A DNA stretch of 64,000 nt from Eutreptiella sp. 'Long Island Sound 2002' (lineage: Eukaryota; Euglenozoa; Euglenophyceae; Eutreptiales; Eutreptiaceae), in contig OZ038388.1 of assembly GCA_964036045.1 (NCBI GenBank), forward strand, positions 37,868,947-37,932,946, in the 5' to 3' direction. Below the pieces are notes generated by a model that saw nothing but the letters and a program-made list of their open reading frames with translations, made no database searches and had not been told where the DNA came from. Below, piece after piece: positions 1 to 10,224 of this stretch (its first letter is position 1; each line of letters starts with the position of its first letter). The translations under genes were made by a program, and so were the position numbers.

Positions 1-310
1 GGGGCAGAGGAGTAGGTGAAATTGTGGATGTGACGCCTATAGAAGTTACAGGCGCCCACAAAACTCCTCAGGTCGTGTAGACCCTTCTTAGGGTCATCGC
101 GAATCTGCATGTCCTGTAGGGTCTGCATCTTAGACGCGGCTGGTTTCCACCAGCCATACCCCACGTCGAAACCCAAATATTCCATCTCCTCTTTCATAAA
201 CTCACATTTTTCGAGTTTGATTCGGAGATGGGTTTCTTGACAAACAATGAAAAAATTCACGGAGGAGAAGGACATGGTCCTCTCCTGTATTGGTTGCCCA
301 CCTCACTTTC
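1..310 (-). pseudogene. Ty3/gypsy reverse transcriptase fragment (palm/thumb to RNase H connection)
   Basis: The reverse complement of 1-240 reads as a continuous Ty3/gypsy segment just after the catalytic palm, with LRIKLEKCEFMKEEMEYLGF followed by LRSFVGACNFYRRHIHNF. This is the conserved stretch leading into the RNase H connection. At about position 240 the frame shifts by one base, and an upstream piece reading GEDHVLLLREFFHCL is recovered in another frame back to about 290. The fragment runs off the left edge, so its 3' part is unseen. It resembles the pol at 17690-27845, which ends near the point where this fragment begins. The two overlap by about six codons with mismatches, so they look like separate family members rather than one split copy. 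Its left neighbour is unknown and nothing coding is seen at 311-574. Confidence 0.8.
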
Positions 311-574
311 TGAGTCTCTTTTTTTTTTCGATTGACCCTCAGAAATTTCTTGATGGATCCACCAGCAGTCCAGGCTGCTCGGTGATTAACGAAAATCCTT
401 GGCTGTTCAAGTACAGGGCTGATCCCGTGGGGCCGTGGATTACCGTCAAAAGTCCCAAAGCCGCAATTTGGAGCCGAGGCAAGCGAAACAACCTTGCCGC
501 CAATTTTATTTGCCTAGCGCAAAGCCGCAATCGTGAGCGCCGTCCTAGTTGCCTAGCTTCGCAAAGCTGTTTTC

Positions 575-2893
575 TTGGCAATGTCGCAAGTTGGGCCCAA
601 GGAAATTTCTGCAAAGAACAAGACCGAAAGCAAACAGCTAAAGTCCGTGAAAAATTTCATTGCTCGAACTCAAGCTAAAGTGGACGCCAAACTGACTCAA
701 AGTCGGCTTCTCCCTACGCTTTCGCCCGCCAAGCGCGAGAACGAACAATTTCACCCTTCACTCGACCTTTCCGCGTCACGTGAGGAAGGCACGTCATCCA
801 AAGTTATTTCAGACGATCAACAACCCGAAGATGTCGCAAAAGAACTCTTTCCACTCGCCGAGACAGCGGCCGCCAAAGGAAAAGGAGCACAAGAACCACA
901 ACATCAAGTCCAAGCGCCCGCACCGCCAACCAACTCCGAGAAGGTGCAAGACTCCGTGCCCAAAGGCACACACGAGAACACCGAAGGAAGCCATCCACGT
1001 GATGCCGAAGAGTTGAAACAACAAGAAGAATGTCGCGAAGACCCGTGTGGAGATTCGGCAATGAACAACAATGCCGTCCTCAACGACAACGCAAGGAGAA
1101 CCAATGAGGTTCAGCCCGACAACTCCCTCTTAACGCCACGTGAGGAACAATCTACGCCAAGCGCTATTCCGTCTCCCGAAGGAACACACGAAAAGGCCAA
1201 AGACGGAAAAGACCCTACTCCCGATGAAGCGGATGGTATTTCCGGAAAACCCTTCTTCAACCCTTCCCTTGCCCCGGATGGTGTCTTTGCAAAATTCTTG
1301 GTTAAACATAAAAGTGAGATCAACAAACACGATCAACAAGCACTATGGGGAGAAACGCACTCCCATGACACCTTAGGAATTGATACAAATCAACCCGTGT
1401 TGGAGAAGCACCACAAGCAAATCATCTACGACCAAGTACACCCAACAATAGACCTTTGCTCGAGCGACGGGTGCACCCTTTTCCATGACATTGATTGCTC
1501 CGGCAACAATGCCTACTCCACGATTGGACAGGACAATTTTAGGTACCTCAAAGACATCCTTCATCACCACCCAAAATTCTACATTTTTCCACACCCACAA
1601 GATTGCTACAACTCCAAATACAAATACGGCAACAACTTGACCGAGTAGGCCCATGCCATCAACGAAGCCTTGCAAGAAGCCTTTGATTCTGGTGTTGTGT
1701 ACGAAGGCTCCTTCATTCTCCCCGGAATGGAAGACAACCTTTCGGCGGAGACCCTCTGCATGAACCCCTTGAACCCCGGCATGATCTCCCTTGCCCCTTG
1801 GGTATGTGGAGTAGACCGGCTTTCGAATGCCAATACGTACAACCCCGTGCGGCTCCACTTGCTTGACTCTCCTCAATACCCATATTTCCACCTTCACCTC
1901 TCCACACGTCACAAGCACCACGCACACATCCGCTACGGTGACATCATGCACCCTCAGACTTCCCTATAATGGGCTATAAATAAGGTAGATGGCACCGTCC
2001 AAGTGGCCGCGGTGCGCACAACGCTACGATTCGAAGTTGCACGGCATTTGCTTCCGATCTTCACCGTCTCTTCTCCAAAAGAGCTCTCCAAAAAATCCAA
2101 GCGGGAAAGAGGAGAGTATAGGGGGCGCTGTGGTAACGCCCGGGACATTTTTGTCCTCGTCAACCGCCTTTTCCATTTCGAAAATAACCACATCTTGGTT
2201 AACTCCAAAAATGCTTTCTTTCCGGAGGAACGCATACAGCCTCTACAATCATCCTCCGAACATATGTTCCGCTTTGACTACACCATTCCAACCCCCCTCG
2301 CCGAGAAGCTTCTCTCCACCATCTTACAACACCCTTTGTGGACGTTTGGCAAAGTCTTTTGCATCCGTGGTTCCGATGTATGGAAGGACAAAACTTTCAA
2401 AGTTGTCCCTTTTAAAGCATACAAGCAGGCCACGCCGGACTTCAAACAAATTGACGTGTGGAAATACCTCCTTACTAGCGAAGCCGCGCGACCGTGCGGT
2501 ATCCTAGGGGCCATTCCCAGAACTCAACACGAGTTTTACGTGTGCATGAACTATCACAACATCCCCTTGCTCCCCCAACAAGACTCCCTCACTTCCATGA
2601 GTTACATGCTCTTCCAAGAGAATAACCTGGTCACGTATCGGGGCACTACGAGAGCCATGATCTCTTGGGGAGGATACTCCTCTTGGCGCTCCAAACACCC
2701 GGGACACAAAATGGACCTCTCTGCTTCTCCCCGAAAAGTGCACAAAGATGCCCCTCCCCCACCCTCCCCAGTGAAAGCCTGCTTCAACCCCCTCCCCGAG
2801 CCTCCTGATCCAGAACTGGTAGAAGTTCACGCCCCGTCATCCACGCCGACACGGCGGCGCGCGACAACCTTTTGGGTCCCGCCAACCCCCTAG
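575..2893 (+). pseudogene. LINE N-terminal region (ORF1-like), unknown function
   Basis: One reading frame stays open from 575 to 2893 apart from in-frame stops at 1646-1648 (TAG) and 1967-1969 (TAA). This points to a single former ORF of about 770 codons. The first 230 residues are low-complexity and charged (Glu, Gln, Lys, Pro), probably disordered. The middle (about 1480-2690) is a globular region rich in aromatics, with PLAEKLLSTILQHPLWTFG and VWKYLLTSEAARPCGILGAI. A proline-rich stretch around 2750-2815 closes it. I do not recognise the fold. Its position upstream of endonuclease and RT suggests the ORF1 or N-terminal part of the LINE polyprotein. Near 2830 the coding frame moves by one base into the frame that leads to the AlkB domain, by decay or by an original ORF overlap. 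Confidence 0.55.
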
Positions 2894-3710
2894 TTTCAGA
2901 AGCCCAGGATTTCCTATCACGTGTCATCGAGGCGGCGACTGCCTACGGCAGCGCGGAACAACTAAGTCTCCCGGGGGACCATTACTTGTCCACAAGCAAG
3001 CCCCTCTCCCTCACAGAAAAGATCGCACAGCTCCACCTCCAAACATGAAAAAATTTTGACCCCATCCTGGAAATAGCAGGAGCCTTCATATCTAATGAAT
3101 TTTTCTCAGAAGAGGAAGAAGCCCTGGTGATGTCCTTCAGTGCAGATGAAGATCACCAGTGGCTGTCCGAGGGGCACCGCACAATGCTTCATTTCGGATT
3201 CAGGTACAATCCAGAGTCAAGAGAAGCTGAACCTTTTGAACCGATCCCTCCTGAGTTTATTCAAGCGATTGGGCTACGGGCATTCTCTGCCTGCGCCCAG
3301 GTCCTGCCTTCCTCCCTCTTATGCCCCAATGTGTGGTCAGTGGCTCGATACCAGCCTGGCAGTGGCCTGAGGAGCCCTGTAGACGTCCCTCAACTAGGCC
3401 CCTATGTCCTGGATGGCTCCTTTGGGTCAGGTGCGGAAATGGTTTTCGAACCGCGTCCCCTCCCCGGATCCACCCTCTTTAAGAAAAGGCAAAAAGTCTT
3501 CCTACAGCGCCGCAGCCTCCTCCTGATTTCTGGGGAAGCCCGCGACAAGTGGAAGCACCAAATCCGGTCTCGCGACTATGACACAGTGGAGAAGCGGCGC
3601 ATTCCCTGAGACTCCAGGGTATCCCTTGTCTTCCGTCACACTGGTGTAGGAACGGACCTCCATACGACATCCTCAGAGCCCCCTGACCCAGGGCAACATG
3701 AGACGAAATA
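2881..3710 (+). pseudogene. AlkB-like 2-oxoglutarate/Fe(II) dioxygenase domain of the LINE
   Basis: Frame 1 reads FISNEFFSEEEEALV, then HFGFRYN, VARYQPGSGL, LLLISGEARDKWKHQI and RVSLVFRHT. These match in order the conserved blocks of AlkB-family dioxygenases, which oxidatively demethylate alkylated nucleic acid bases. The distal iron His (W-x-H-x-I) and the 2-oxoglutarate-binding Arg (R-x-S-L-x-F-R) are visible. The first iron ligand is not: where PPHVD is expected the sequence is RSPVD, with Pro coded at 3376-3378, so the H-x-D motif has lost its His. In-frame TGA codons at 3046-3048 and 3607-3609 also break it. It lies directly upstream of the endonuclease region, so it was probably part of the LINE polyprotein. 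The active form may have repaired alkylated RNA or DNA of the element, but that role is inferred. Confidence 0.72.
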
Positions 3711-4481
3711 ATGAACCTACGCTCGGCGTCACCCTTCTGTGCACACGAGACGTGGTCTTCGCTTTAAGACCACAAATACCCTCCATCACCATTATTGCAT
3801 GGTCTCAGGCATGGCAAGGCCATCGCTCTACCACTCCCCCTGTGCGTGACATGAATTCCTTCACCCTTGTGACCGCCAGGTATGCCCCGACCGGGCTGAT
3901 CTGCGCTCACTGTGTACCAGACCACAAAGTCCTGTGGTTCCCCTTGTGGGAAGCTCTGATGAGTCTACCGAATGCTACCAGTCCCCATATTCTTTCTGCC
4001 CCCCTCCCACCCGTCAGTGCCACCGCAGGAGAAGTAACATGAGACAGTGTCAAGAGGACCTCGCCCGAGTGGGCGTGCACGGTGCCTCCCTCACCGCCAC
4101 CGTCTCTCGCATCGCGGAGATTCTCCCTGTGGAGCAAGCACACATCAACCCGAGAATATTGGTCCCAGACACAACTGTCTCTACAGACCTGACTATACAC
4201 CCCTCTCTTCGCACTGCCTGTGACACAGCCCTACAACACTCGCCCAAAGCATACGCACAAGCACTTCACTCACGGATTTCTGCACTAGAACAGTGCGACC
4301 CCGACCCCTCGATACAGAATGAGGACCCTGCCCACATACCAACACTCCTGACACCGGACTCCCCCCAGGATGCCTGGTATTCCTCCATTCGGACACCCTC
4401 CTTCCCTCCCCCCCCCCAAGTGCACAAGCCCTTCAAGCCTAAACGCTTGCGCCCCCCCCCCCCTCTCTTCCCTCCCTCCCG
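3698..4481 (+). pseudogene. LINE linker between AlkB and endonuclease
   Basis: Open reading continues in frame 2 (3698-4042) and then frame 1 (about 3960-4470), so at least two frameshifts are present. The frame-2 part includes YAPTGLICAHCVPDHKVLWF, with several Cys and His residues. The frame-1 part has QCHRRRSNMRQC, then a helical stretch and a run of prolines (4390-4480) just before the endonuclease. No family is recognised. The Cys/His clusters could be a zinc-binding remnant. Its interest is mainly that it joins two enzymatic domains in one element. Confidence 0.4.
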
Positions 4482-5870
4482 GCCATCCGTGTCGTGTCCT
4501 TCAACACAGCAAAGAGCCAGAACACGCCCGCGTCAATTTTGCATTTCCTAAACGAGGGATATGACATTATACTTCTTCAGGAGCTAAATTCTCCCCCTCT
4601 CCTCCCACAGCGGTACGCCTTCGGCAATGACCGCGCTAAAGTCTTCTCAAATGTCTGCAGCCACAAACACGGGGTGTCGGTCATTGCAGGCCCGCGCATC
4701 GCAAGATATACCAGCTGTGTCCCGCCCAGAGACAGCGACGGCCTTATCTGTGGTGCCAAAATATCCCTTCCGGAAACAACTCCCCTGCACGACTTCTCAG
4801 TTTACTCCCCCCCGGTGCGCACGGGGGCCCCAGCTCCGTACCGTGACACCATACAGCGAGTTCCTGCTTCTTATTTCAACGATCATCCCAATCACACCCG
4901 GGGGGGTGATTTTAACTGCGTTCTGGATCCCGAACTTGACCAGCACAGCTTGGTCGATCTACATGAGTGGCACTGGCTCAAGGGGGAAGTGGAATAGCTC
5001 CCATCTAGGTTGGTGGACACTTTCAGGTCAGAGCACCCCTCCCTCAGGCAGTATACCTGCTACGCAAGCGACCGCTGGGACAGCGAAGCAAGACTGGACT
5101 ACATCTTTGCGACCCCTCGCCTTGTGTCGCACTTTCCTCTTCTGGATGCGTCGGTCCTCACAGACTACACCATCTCTGACCACCACCCAGTGGTTGCGGT
5201 CTTCCAGTGCCCCTCCCCGATCCTTCTGTCTCAGCCCCCACTCCCCCCTTGCATTTTTCGGAAGGTTTCTAGCGACGAAACGCAAAACTTCTCCAAAAGC
5301 GTACGGCTTATCTCCGACTGGTGCCGGGACCTACCGGACGCCCCTGCCAGGGCCCCATTGGAAGAGATCATCGCCGCCACTGATTCCTTCCTTATGCAGG
5401 TTGGGTCTGCGTACCACAAAATCACGCGTCCGGAACCGCAGCGCATGGACCAAGAGGGCTACGGCAAGCTCAGGAAATTATTACGCTCAGCCCCGCCTCC
5501 TTCTTCCCCGGCATTTCCCGAGCACATTGCGGAAGTTCAGTCCGTGGTAAACACCTTACGGTCCTCGGACGAAACCAAAGCTAGGAGAAAGCTTCAGAGT
5601 AGTCTGGTCCGGGGGGTCCAGATGAAAAGCACTGTTGCTCGCATCCTCTGCCCCAAAGATCTGGAGCCTCTCGTTGTCAGAGATCCAGCTACCAAAGAGC
5701 TCCGCAGTGACCTGGCAGATGTAGCTAAAGTTTTTGGGGACACCCTGCTTTATCTTGGAGGGCATCCAGATTACGCCCCCCCCCCAGGACTTCGTCGAAG
5801 AGGTCCTATCCCACTCGCCCACATGCCCCGTTTCTGCCAAGAGCAACTAGATACCTCCTGTGACCTGGCA
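4482..5870 (+). pseudogene. LINE EEP (apurinic-like) endonuclease domain
   Basis: This domain nicks the chromosomal target to prime reverse transcription. It starts with RVVSFNTAKSQN (metal-site Asn) and IILLQEL (catalytic Glu). HTRGGDFNCVLDPELDQ (the G-D-F-N block) follows, then RLDYIFATPRL, and it ends with YTISDHHPVVAVF (the S-D-H motif). The key residues are therefore all present. One in-frame TAG at 4995-4997 splits the domain into two open segments, 4494-4997 and 5010-5900, in the same frame. After the S-D-H motif comes a 200-residue helical linker typical of the region between EN and RT. The frame is lost near 5870, where the RT leader continues in frame 1. Confidence 0.85.
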
Positions 5871-5871
5871 G

Positions 5872-7514
5872 GAGTTCCTGAACCACTTGAAACACAGTAA
5901 GCCATCAAAAGCCGGGGGACCAGACAAAACAAAAAATACATCCTGGCCCTCTGTCCGGAACCCATTCAACGTATTTTCCACTCCATTCTAAACCGCTTCC
6001 TCCATTCACCGCTGCCACCGCACTGGCTATGCGCGAAAATATGTTTACTTTATAAAAAAGGCGACCCTTTCTCCCCCTCAAACTACCGTCTTATTGCCCT
6101 CCTAAACTGTATTTACAAACTCTTGGCCACTTTTGCCTGCAAACACCTGCGCGCTCAGGCTTTTGCACACGACATCCTTTCAGAAATCCAGCACGGTGGC
6201 CTTCCCGGCCACCAATGCGCTGATCATCTGTATCATCTCAAAGCCCTTTATGCAAAATCGAAGAAGAGCTACTCGCTGTTCATCGATTTCAATAAAGCCT
6301 TTCATTCAGTGCCTCATGGCACACTCTGGACCGTCCTCGAACGGGCAAATTTTTCTACTTCCACAATTTCTCTCATAAAGCAACTATACTCCTTCCCTCA
6401 AGACAGTCCCATCATCAATGGCCGCACTCCCCACGCTTATCTCCAAGCCAGAGGCCTCCGACTAGGATGTCCCCTCTCCCCCCTACTCAACTCCCTCTTC
6501 CACCATTTTTTTGCAACTGTGCCCCCCCCCCCCTGGGCAAACGCCCGCACTAGCCACCACGCTTACATCTACGACATCCTGATCAGAAGTGAGGACGTCG
6601 TCTACATCCAAAACAGTCTCAACTACTTCGATGGGCCAGCCAGGGACTGGGGTCTGGACATGAATGTGTCTAAAACCGAAGTCCACGCCAATGGCACAGC
6701 CCCCAAAAAAGAGTTTCTGACACCCAGGGGCTCGGAATTCCTCACGTACAACAAAAAAACGGGTCGCCCGCACACATGCTATAAATATTTGGGGGTTTAT
6801 CTTTTCACTTACCACCAAGCAAGGGGCCTGTTTCACATGCTCAAGGCGGAGATCCAGAGTTATTTTGCCCGACTCTCTCCCTTGCCTCTTACACTTAGTG
6901 AGAAGGTCCGCCTGATGAATTCTCAGCTGGTCCGAGCACTCGCCTACCGCTTAATCACCCAGTCTCTTTCCCCAGACCAGCTCGAAAAGCTTCAGTCCCT
7001 CATCTGGGCGGGAGTTGCATCTCGAAGCATCACACGTCTAGTCTCCCCCAAAGACGGTTTTGCGGCTCGCCCAAAGGGAGGGTTGGGAATGAAATTTCTA
7101 CCGCACAGCGTCCACGTTGCCACCGTGAACTATGGATTACGGGCCCTTTGCGGCCGTGCCCCAAAGTCAGTTGGCCCCCTGTACGTCCAGTCTTTACTCA
7201 GCTCGAACCAGAGGGCCTCAGATCCGGTGCAAAATTCTTTTATGGACTCCATCCATGCCCTAGGCATATCTTTCCACAGCATAGGCCCGTGGAGACCCAC
7301 TGCTATTCGGGATCTAACGCCTGGTACCCAGCTAACCGTTAGGTTCAAAACAGGACAGGCCACAGGAAGAGTGACCGAGGCCACCTCCAAATGGGCCAAC
7401 GTCTCGTTCCACGACGGGGACTACTCGGTGGATACCCACACGTCCTACACATGCCATGCCATGCCACGCCGTCATGGATTACTCCCGCCCATCTCACTTC
7501 GGGCTAGTCCCTAA
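5872..7514 (+). pseudogene. LINE reverse transcriptase, catalytic Asp substituted
   Basis: The domain begins in frame 1 (LKHSKPSKAGGPDKTKN at 5872-5934), then moves to frame 3. There it reads LLYKKGDPFSPSNYRLIALL, FIDFNKAFHSVPHG (first catalytic Asp block), GLRLGCPLSPLL and AYIYDILI. The last block normally carries two Asp residues (Y-x-D-D). Here the first is Tyr (6570-6572), so the polymerase would be inactive. A thumb follows with LVSPKDGFAARPKGGLGMKF. At about 7315-7450 a small beta-rich segment, TVRFKTGQATGRVTE then VSFHDGD, looks Tudor/SH3-like. The ORF stops at 7514, overlapping the RNase H frame. Confidence 0.85.
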
Positions 7515-8790
7515 ATTTTTGCGCCCTCAAGAGACCATCCCCGAACCCCCAGCGCCACCGCACAACGCACACGCACTGGGAATTGGCCAACACAGCCATC
7601 TCTTTGCTCTGCAGGCACAACACTACCTAGAGAAGAAGTCTCTCGACAAGTGGGGATGCCACGATGCCGCGGAGGCACTAACCAGGCCGCCGACCTCCGG
7701 CCTACGGCGGGTGTGGCTATATTCTGATGGCTACTCCGGTGAGTCCGGCCATGCGGCCGCCGTCACGGCCTTTCTACCCGATGGTACAACCAGAGTCCTG
7801 TGCCTATTCTCACCGCATCCCTCTTCTCTGGGTTCGGAGTTCTGGGGGGCGGTAGCAGCCATTCGCTGGATCCACAGGGAACTTTCCCAATACGAAGTGT
7901 GTTTGTTGATTGACTACGAACAGGTGGTGTCCACCCTCCAGAAATGCCACGTCTGTAGGCCCAGCCCGTTCCAAGACGACACATGGACCGTCGCCGTACA
8001 CAGCGCCCTACTTCTCATCACCAACCCCCTCCACATCATGTGGATTAAAGGTCACGCCACTTTTTATTGGCAACGAAATCTGCAACCATTTCTCCAAATT
8101 GGCAGCTCACAGCCTGATTTTCACCCCAGACCTCCTCCCCCCTCCCCCCTGGGTTCAGTGGCGGTACACCACCTGCCTGTCGTCCACAAGTTTAAGGTGC
8201 AGCAATTCAGCCACCTATTGCCGCAGCATTCCCATAACAACATAGCGGTCGGCCCCAGCTTCAGCCTGTACCATAAAGCTTCCTGGTTTTCGTCCCTGTC
8301 TTTCAAACTGGCGTCCGGGTGCTATAATGTGCACGGGTACCAGAGGAGCAATATGCTTCACGACTACCACTGTTCCAGGTGCGGACAGCACCATCCCTTC
8401 GACCCTCTATCCTGCCTGGCCTTCTGCAAAGCGTTACACCAGCACGTCCAGGCATACATCTCTTCCTGGGGGCCCCTTTTCAGCCCCATTGTCCTGCACT
8501 GGTGGCTCTCTGGACCCTCAAAGGCTGACCGCAGGAACTTCATGCGAACTCTGGTACCTAAGTCCCTATGGTCCTGCCTCTCCCAGCCTATCCCGGGCTC
8601 CACTCGCGCTGAGCACAGGGCCATGCTTGGCCTGGCCCTGGAGGAACGCGTAAAGCACCTGGACAAGGCTGTCCATCAAGCACATGACTGGCTGTGTTCA
8701 AATCCTCTCCCCTGGGACCCAATACTTTGGGCGCACCCCTCCGACCCTCTCAACCCCTTCTCGGTTTCGCACGCTGACCATAGACCTTAG
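7456..8790 (+). pseudogene. LINE RNase H and C-terminal Cys/His domain
   Basis: RNase H removes the RNA strand of the RNA/DNA hybrid. Visible blocks are WLYSDGYSGESGHAAAV (first Asp), SLGSEFWGAVAAIRWI (Glu) and LLIDYEQVV (second Asp). The last block, WIKGHA, breaks off by frameshift at about 8060. Its continuation, FIGNEICNHFSKLAAHS, sits in frame 2 before the frame returns near 8140. After RNase H lies a conserved C-terminal region: VHKFKVQQFSHLLP, then HCSRCGQHHPFDPLSCLAFC, then a W-rich stretch and RRNFMRTLVPKSLW. The same order occurs in the second LINE at 29922-30371. I read this as a zinc-binding C-terminal domain of the LINE polyprotein. Its role in nucleic acid binding is inferred. 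Confidence 0.8.
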
Positions 8791-9014
8791 TGCTGACCAT
8801 GAATTCTCAGAGGAGCTTTTTCGACCTCAGAAACCCCCCCACAAATTTTACGCCGCTGTTTCGCGAGGTCGCAAAATTTAGGACACTCACAAAAAACGAA
8901 GAACAATAGAGTCGCGACGGCGAAGAAGCTGAGCGTTGCTTGCCCCAAAACACCTAGCAAAGTGCGTGCCCTAGGCGCTAGGGACTTGTGCGCGCCCCAA
9001 AACAAAGCACACAC
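8791..9014. other. Spacer between LINE and satellite
   Basis: No ORF or RNA gene is seen. The right part starts to resemble the CTCTTGGGCGTCGC satellite from about 9015. Confidence 0.5.
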
Positions 9015-10070
9015 GCCGCCTCTTGGGCGTCGCAAAATACAAAGAGTCCACAAACCAAAGAGTGAGTAGCATTTGCCGCCATACATGCATTAAGACACGC
9101 TTACTCTTGGGCGTCGCTAAAAACAAAGAGTCCAAGGCATAAACAATAAGTAGCATGTCATGAATGCATTAAACAAACACGCCTACTCTTGGGCGTCGCA
9201 AAATACAAAGAGGTGAATAGTTAACACCGTAAGCACCGTACCGAGCTTAGGAGTACAACACCGTGCTTCTCGCCCCCTAACACGCCGTATAGGTAAAGAA
9301 AAACGCGTCGCGAGCAACGCGTAAAAACCGAAAAATAGTTTTCTAACACGCCACGCCCTCCGTCTCGCACCCTTTCTCTTCCTTGGTCCTTCTCCATGTA
9401 CCTCTCCACCCACCTTTGTGGGCATTAATACACGCTTACTCTTGGGCGTCGCAAAAAACAAAGAGTCCACAAACCAAAGAGTGAGTAGCATATGCCGCCA
9501 TACGTACATTAAGACACGCTTACTCTTGGGCGTCGCAAAAAACAAAGAGTCCAAGACATAAAGAATAAGTAGCATGTCATGAATGCATTAAACAAACACG
9601 CCTACTCTTGGGCGTCGCAAAATACAAAGAGTCCGCAAACAGACGATTAAGTAGCATATGCCGCCATGCAAGCATTAAGACACGCTTACTCTTGGGCGTC
9701 GCAAAAACCAAAGAGTCCATGACATAACAAATAACTAGCATGTCATGAATGCATTAAGCAAACACGCCTACTCTTGGGCGTCGCAGAATACAAAGAGTCC
9801 GCAAACAGACGATTAAGTAGCATATGCCGCCATGCAAGCATTAAGACACGCTTACTCTTGGGCGTCGCAAAAACCAAAGAGTCCATGACATAACGAATAA
9901 GTAGCATGTCATGAATGCATTAAGCAAACACGCCTACTCTTGGGCGTCGCAAAATGCAAGGAGTCCACAAACCAACAAGTAAATAGCATACACAGCCATG
10001 CATGCATTAAGACACACTTACTCTTGGACGTCGCCAAAATCAAAGAGTCCAGGACGGGAAGAATAAGTAA
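9015..10070 (+). repeat. Alternating 84/82-bp satellite (166-bp dimer)
   Basis: The motif CTCTTGGGCGTCGC begins at 9020, 9104, 9186, 9439, 9523, 9605, 9689, 9771, 9855, 9937 and (one base changed) 10021. The steps are 84, 82, then 253, then 84, 82, 84, 82, 84, 82, 84. Monomers alternate between a type carrying GTAGCATATGCCGCCAT and a type carrying GTAGCATGTCATGAATGC. The true repeating unit is thus a 166-bp dimer. A block of unrelated sequence at about 9205-9425 interrupts the array. No protein coding is credible here. Confidence 0.9.
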
Positions 10071-10224
10071 GACACCATAGGATGCCGGACGCCTTGGTGG
10101 CCGGGATGCCAGTGGCGAGTTCGCTGCGGCGTTCCCCACGGTGTCTATCCATATGTAAACAAAAACAAAGAGTCCGCAACGTCGCAACAACGGTATGGCG
10201 CACGCGAGCACGCACCCACACCCA

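Larger units (their letters stand above)
575..8790 (+). mobile_element. Decayed LINE (non-LTR retrotransposon) with AlkB, EEP, RT and RNase H domains
   Basis: In order, the plus strand carries an N-terminal region of unknown function, an AlkB-like domain, an apurinic-type EEP endonuclease, a reverse transcriptase, an RNase H and a Cys/His-rich tail. EEP-RT-RNase H in this order is the hallmark of non-LTR retrotransposons. The element is broken by at least five in-frame stops and about seven frame changes, so it is not autonomous now. No poly-A or target duplication was identified, so both outer boundaries are approximate. The left limit is set by the first long ORF and the right limit by the stop after the C-terminal domain. 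A related truncated copy lies on the minus strand at 29259-31774. Confidence 0.85.

Noticed and set aside
247-678. 143-codon plus-strand ORF
   Set aside because: It crosses the gypsy fragment boundary and has no recognisable motif.
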